Shown piece by piece: positions 59,170-64,000 of a DNA stretch of 64,000 nucleotides; the first letter of the stretch is position 1; each line of letters starts with the position of its first letter. The notes under the pieces are model-generated. The model was not told the DNA's origin. It saw only the letters and a program-made list of their open reading frames with translations, and did not search any database. The stretch is from Hirudo medicinalis (taxonomy: Eukaryota; Annelida; Clitellata; Hirudinida; Hirudinidae). The stretch lies in assembly GCA_011800805.1 (NCBI GenBank), contig MPNW01000002.1:53234-117233 (forward strand), read 5' to 3'. A program made the translations under genes and the position numbers.

Positions 59170-62100
59170 TCACGATCTTATTGGAGCCTTGTTCTTCCTG
59201 TAGAACCTTAGGTCAGAAGGGTCAAAACCTTGCTCAGAAGCTCCGAAGCAAGCCCAACAAGGGGTTGGAGCTGCATAATCCAATGAGCTAAATGTTTTGG
59301 CTCCCTGACTTAAAGTAAACTCATTATTAAGATGGTGAAAGCGATCATAATCAATCCAGGTGTGCCAGATTCCATCAATAAGAAACTGCATAAAGATAAA
59401 AATTGTTTAGCTGACTTTTAAATTCAATATTACTTATCAGCAAAGTAATGCCTCCATTGCCTGATGAAAATTGCAAACCTTTTTGTGGGCTATTAAGAGG
59501 CAGTTTGAGTGAGCATGTTCAGATGCAATTTCATAATCATCCAACTGCTCCACAAGAAGCTTCACAAACTGGACAACTTCCTCATGCCATGGAACATTCT
59601 CCATTGTCATATTTTTGCTGGATTTGTTGTCTCCACAGTATGTAACTCCCTGCATTTAAGTATTGTTATTGATAAACAAAGTCAAATCAAAACTACAGCA
59701 GACATCCGTCCAATAACAACCTTAACTTCAATAAAATCAGGATTTCCAATGTAAACAAGCTTGGAGTAATCTTCAATATCAGCAGTATTATATCCTTTGA
59801 CCAAGGTCAACCTGTACACAGTTCTCTGTCCCTAAAATTTAATTTCATTCAAAGATGTTTCCCATTGATGTAAGATTTTAAATCTCAACATATACATTGG
59901 AGTTGTCTAAGACTTCTAAGTTATAAGAGGCATCATTCAAATTGTAATAAATTTTGACACGAATTGCTCGAATTGACCGCTTGAGCTTCCACAACCTTGT
60001 CACTGAGAGCTCGAAGACATTCAATGAATCTCTCCCAGAAGTCTTTGAAGAGAGGCCTGTCCACTTTTTTAAGATTTTCCTTGGTGCCAGCATCAACACT
60101 GACATACAACTGAGTAACAGGAATGAGATTCCTACAAAATTACATCCTAATTCAAAACAAAGTGGTCAGAAGTGGAGCTGAATGACCATTATTAATATGA
60201 TCTCAGTTAAATTAAGTCATTTTAACAATGAAAAGAAGTGAATTGTTGTAATTAATGAAGACATTTTGATATCATTTTATGTAATACATTCAAAATTGGC
60301 AAATGCTTTGTAAATTGAGCATCAACACAAAATCACTAGCAATAAAATGTTATATGGACAGCTAAACATCAAACCTGATTGATTCAGGAAATTGGGCATT
60401 TGTTACAAGGAAGCTTGAGATCTTGTTGTTGTGAAGAAGATTGAGATATTCATTTATCTTTGGGTACATGATGGGTTCACCAACCAATGACAAGGCACAA
60501 TGTCTCGGCTTCAAACCTTCTTCAAATCTGTCAGCCTTCACACCTGGTACTCCTGTCACCAACATTTGTAACAGCATTAGCTAACAATAATCAGCTTCTT
60601 TGCTTAGTAGTCACCTCTGAATTGCTTGATCATGTTTATGTGGTTGGAAAGAGCACCATCAAGTATCAGCTGAGGCTCATCCATCTTCCACCTCCATTCA
60701 GTTCCAACAGGATTTGTATGGTGCCTAACAATCACATCATCAAAAAATTACTGACAAATTATCTAAATTTAGCTTTTCAGATATGGCAGACCACCCAAAC
60801 ACTGGTTTTCATAAGATGCCAAGAAACTGGTACCCACCTCCAACAGAAGACACATTTGTTAGCACAGGCAAGGCTTGGAGTTGTCTCCATGCATCTGTGA
60901 CTTTCAATGCCATAAAATGTATGTTTGTAACATCCTCCCCTACCTCTCAGCATAGACTGCAACAAATGATCAGTTATAAGGATATTGTAAATATCCATAG
61001 AGAAATTCTAAAATCACAAATAAATCATCTTCACAGCAACTCACTTTGGTCCATCTGCACAGCTTAACACCTGAATGACTTCCAATCAACTTGTAGCCTT
61101 GTTTTTCTAATGATTGCTTGACTGTGGGTGTAATCATTTCTGTGGGCTCCAATTTCTTCTTTGTCCTCAAAAAAGTCTAAAAATTTGTTGCAAATATATT
61201 TTTATAAATAATTAAACCTTAAAACAAACCTCTGATGTGTTTTTGAAAGGTTTTCCAAACATATCTCCTATGTCCTCTAAATCAAGCAATTCCTCAGACA
61301 TGTTGCCATTCAGATTCTCATCTTCATAATCATCATCATCATCTTCACAATAGCTATCATTTGAATCACTGGTACTTTCTTTCTTGGTTTGAGACTTTAA
61401 TGGGAACATCAAGTTAGTGCATTTTGACTGATGAGAATTGTATAACACAATTTGTATGCAAAGTATTTGAAAATTTTGATTTTTTACAATAAGAATGAAT
61501 CATCACCCACACATGCACAATTATCAGAGCATTTTCCATGTGTATTGCTCTTCTTTGGAACTTCACCATTCTCAATAAAATTCTTGAAAATCTTCAGCCA
61601 TTTTTGGAATGCAGAATCAATATCTATAACACAAAATTGCATATTCATGGTTTGTAATTAGATTATGCAGTTACACATGCCTGGCAGTAAATACCTTTAA
61701 AATATTATTTAATTTAGAGTAAACGAAATTTATAAAGGTAATTCAATATTCAACACCAACTTTCTTTGTGATCATCTATTATGAAATTCTCCAAGACTCT
61801 TAGAGCTCCTAGCTCTTCAAGATCCTTGTCCAATTTCTTTCCAACCTGTCATTCAGTCATCCAAAATTTTACTTTTAAATATTGCAAACACAAATGTTAC
61901 AAACCTCTGCAAAATGATCAGCATAACATGAGTTCCCAAGGCTGATGACACTATAGGAAACATTGCGGAAGTGATTCCTAGAAACCCTGAAGTCAAGGAC
62001 AAGGTCACTGACATGCCTGAAGAACCAATCACATCCTTCTGCAGGCTTTCCCCATGTATGGGTAGACACTATGAAGATGGACAGCACAGATATGCTGAAC

Positions 62101-63716
62101 TAAATGCAACACATTGTTTAGAAAAAATGTTGCTAGTTTAGCTAAAATTTATTCAGGATTCAAGAGTGATGTGAATACCTACTTAACCAAAAATTATTTT
62201 TAAATGCATCCTAGTGTCATAAATTTGAAATTGCAAAATTAAGTTAACACATTTACAGCATAATTTAGTTTATAGTCTTACCAGTATTGCAACTAATAGA
62301 CTCATCCTACAAGTTTACATTTGGTGTCTATTAACACCCATTACATAACTAATTGAGTAGGAGATGCTCCCACATCAGAGATTGAATCCATGCTGCCAAT
62401 CAGATATGAAAGGATTAATAAGTCAAATCTCTTTGAGGCCAGGGTAGAAATCAATCAGCTCATTGAATTTTCATTGAAAATTAGTTAGATACTCTTGTAG
62501 GCATCTAGGATTTGAACTCCTAACAGAGCCACATTCATGACCTCCAACAGAAATTTCAGGCCCTTGGGCATAGCAGAAAAGCTCTTTTTTTTTAAGTTTT
62601 TAAAAAACAAGTTCAAATAATAGTAATGTAAGTTCATGTTATGTTGCCAACAATACTATTGTAAAATATTGTTTTTGTTGTAACTATGCAGACTTATTTA
62701 AGCAAAAATTATGTATCATGTAAAAATCATGTAAAAGCAAATGCTTTCTAAGCCTTACCAGCAAGTATTTTTTCTTAAGTATTTATATAAGCAAAAATTA
62801 TAAACTTTATATGACTGATTAAAATTATAAGACTTGGATGGGTGCTCTCCCCTTCTCGGTGGCCCACACCTTGATGATAGTCTTGACCAATCAGCTACTA
62901 ATGTCAGTTGTTAGCTCATACATCATTGTCAAGATACTTAGTTGTATAATATAATAATTGTGGGGAATATTTATTTGAATATCACTGATTGCAATTACTT
63001 TGACCAGATATCTGCTGGTCTCTACAAAAGATTCTACAATGAGTTTTGAAGTTTATAGGAACTACAAACTATGGTTGTAAAAGCTATTTGGTTAGGCTTA
63101 AGTAAGGAAATTAATAAATAACTAAAACTTGGAAAGCATTGATGCAAAACTTTCATATTCTTCTCAAGGATTGAAAAATATTAAGATAAATATTAAGATT
63201 ATAAATATTATCTTAGTATTATAATATTAAGATAAATACTAACACTAACCTCTGATTCCAACTTTCCCTCATGTTCATATTCCTTTAAATCTTCAATCAC
63301 CACATCCAAATTCTTCTTTTTTGCTTCCTCAGCCAATAATAAAGCCAGTTTCTAGTAAATTAGCTTTACTTACTTAAAACTGACATTAAAATGGCAAGCA
63401 ATCAGACAAATTTCAAATTAATTAACCTTAGAATTACCACTTTCAGATGCAAAAAATATTTTTATTTTCCTGAACTTTGCATCTTCTTGCACAATTTTTC
63501 TAAGTAACTTAGCTTCCCTCTTATGATCTCTCTTGGCATTTGTCTATTTAAAAAAAACTAAGTTTACTTAGACAGCAGATAGGACCAATCATGTTATTCA
63601 TCTCAAACCCATCGAATACTTTTAAAGGTTAGATATCCAACAGTCAGCCCTGCAGCAAAGCAAATTATCCCTTTTGTACCAATGTGTTGTAGGAACCTCC
63701 ATGTCAAGCTGCTCAT
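59170..63716 (-). CDS. TYW1: TYW1, tRNA 4-demethylwyosine synthase
   Basis: Fifteen minus-strand exons join in phase to 696 residues (human 732): 63716-63609, 63543-63427, 63351-63250, 62099-61905, 61845-61761, 61623-61511, 61427-61230, 61176-61045, 60956-60838, 60724-60615, 60552-60375, 60131-59996, 59831-59721, 59649-59479 and 59385-59170. A short N-terminal hydrophobic segment ([14 protein letters not shown]) precedes a flavodoxin domain ([27 protein letters not shown]). Then come a Cys/acidic linker, the radical-SAM motif CANKCVFC within [11 protein letters not shown] to [42 protein letters not shown], and the wyosine C-terminal part ([23 protein letters not shown]). It builds the tricyclic imidazopurine core of wybutosine on tRNA-Phe G37 from pyruvate and SAM. 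The donor of exon 6 was chosen by frame and is the least certain. The gene converges on the kinase gene, 292 bp apart. Confidence 0.95.
62520..62875. mobile_element. Older, diverged copy of the CAGGGCCGCCGA MITE family
   Basis: CCTCCAACAGAAATTTCAGG near 62538, then GCCCTTGGGCA, parallels the left end of the 63851 copy, and CCCCTTCTCGGTGGCCCA near 62850 parallels its right end. The copy is larger and diverged, and no clear target duplication remains. It lies between TYW1 exons 3 and 4. Confidence 0.5.
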
Positions 63717-63850
63717 GTTTGCAACTGTAACTTCAAAAAGCAAATACGTTCTGAAATTTTTAAAATAAAATTCTGGATTTTTTATGTAAAAAAATTAAGT
63801 AAATTTCTGTACGCTTCTTAAGTTACCGCTATCACTACTTCGCATTTAAG

Positions 63851-63971
63851 CAGTGCCGCCGACAGAAATTTCGGGCCCCTAGGCACAACTGCCATGGGCC
63901 CATATGTTATGTCAATTTGGTAATGGTAAAGCAAAACAACTGCTGGGCCCTGTCCCCTCTCGGCGGCCCTG
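63851..63971. mobile_element. 121-bp MITE, same family, copy 2
   Basis: Left end CAGTGCCGCCGACAG and right end, reversed, CAGGGCCGCCGAGAG are inverted repeats. The flanks CATTTAAG (63843-63850) and GATTTAAG (63972-63979) are an 8-bp target duplication with one mismatch. It sits just upstream of the TYW1 start, about 135 bp from the ATG, so it may lie in the promoter. Confidence 0.75.
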
Positions 63972-64000
63972 GATTTAAGGAGACATTATAGTTTGCAATG

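Overview
The window is about 64 kb of AT-rich animal nuclear DNA. Genes have many short exons with GT-AG introns, and the DNA carries TAA/GAT microsatellites, a tRNA-derived SINE, small hAT-type MITEs and an N gap. The gene set (GATA1/2/3-like and GATA4/5/6-like factors, a KLF15-like factor, RSPH9, L-gulonolactone oxidase, AMMECR1, PKA catalytic subunit, TYW1) points to a bilaterian invertebrate with motile cilia. I cannot name the phylum. All exon structures below were read by hand from splice sites, reading frame and remembered family sequences; no alignment was run.

Layout: 1-3110 is retrotransposon debris (a LINE ORF1 next to a decayed Ty3/gypsy element). 5798-7350 (+) is AMMECR1. 11078-11828 (+) is a KLF15-like zinc-finger gene, tail to tail with a GATA1/2/3-type gene at 12356-18255 (-). 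RSPH9 (20757-21968, -) and a GULO-type oxidase (22795-25879, -) follow. 26-40 kb is mostly gene-free, with remnants of a hAT transposon and a MULE. 39977-44670 (+) holds an unrecognised five-exon gene for a small cysteine-rich single-pass membrane protein; its fourth intron side contains a (TAA)n tract with 576 Ns. 48403-52983 (+) is a second, GATA4/5/6-type gene. 53865-58877 (+) encodes the PKA catalytic subunit, converging on TYW1 (59170-63716, -).

The genes do not form an operon. The notable context is regulatory: two GATA paralogues of different classes lie about 30 kb apart, divergently transcribed, with a KLF gene directly behind one of them. Other points worth attention: the GATA4/5/6-type protein has a strongly diverged N-terminal finger; the GULO homologue has Cys at the position of the FAD-linking His; the GATA1/2/3-type C terminus appears to change frame at a T4 run; and a SINE in a PKA intron is interrupted by a 232-bp hAT MITE with a perfect 8-bp target duplication.
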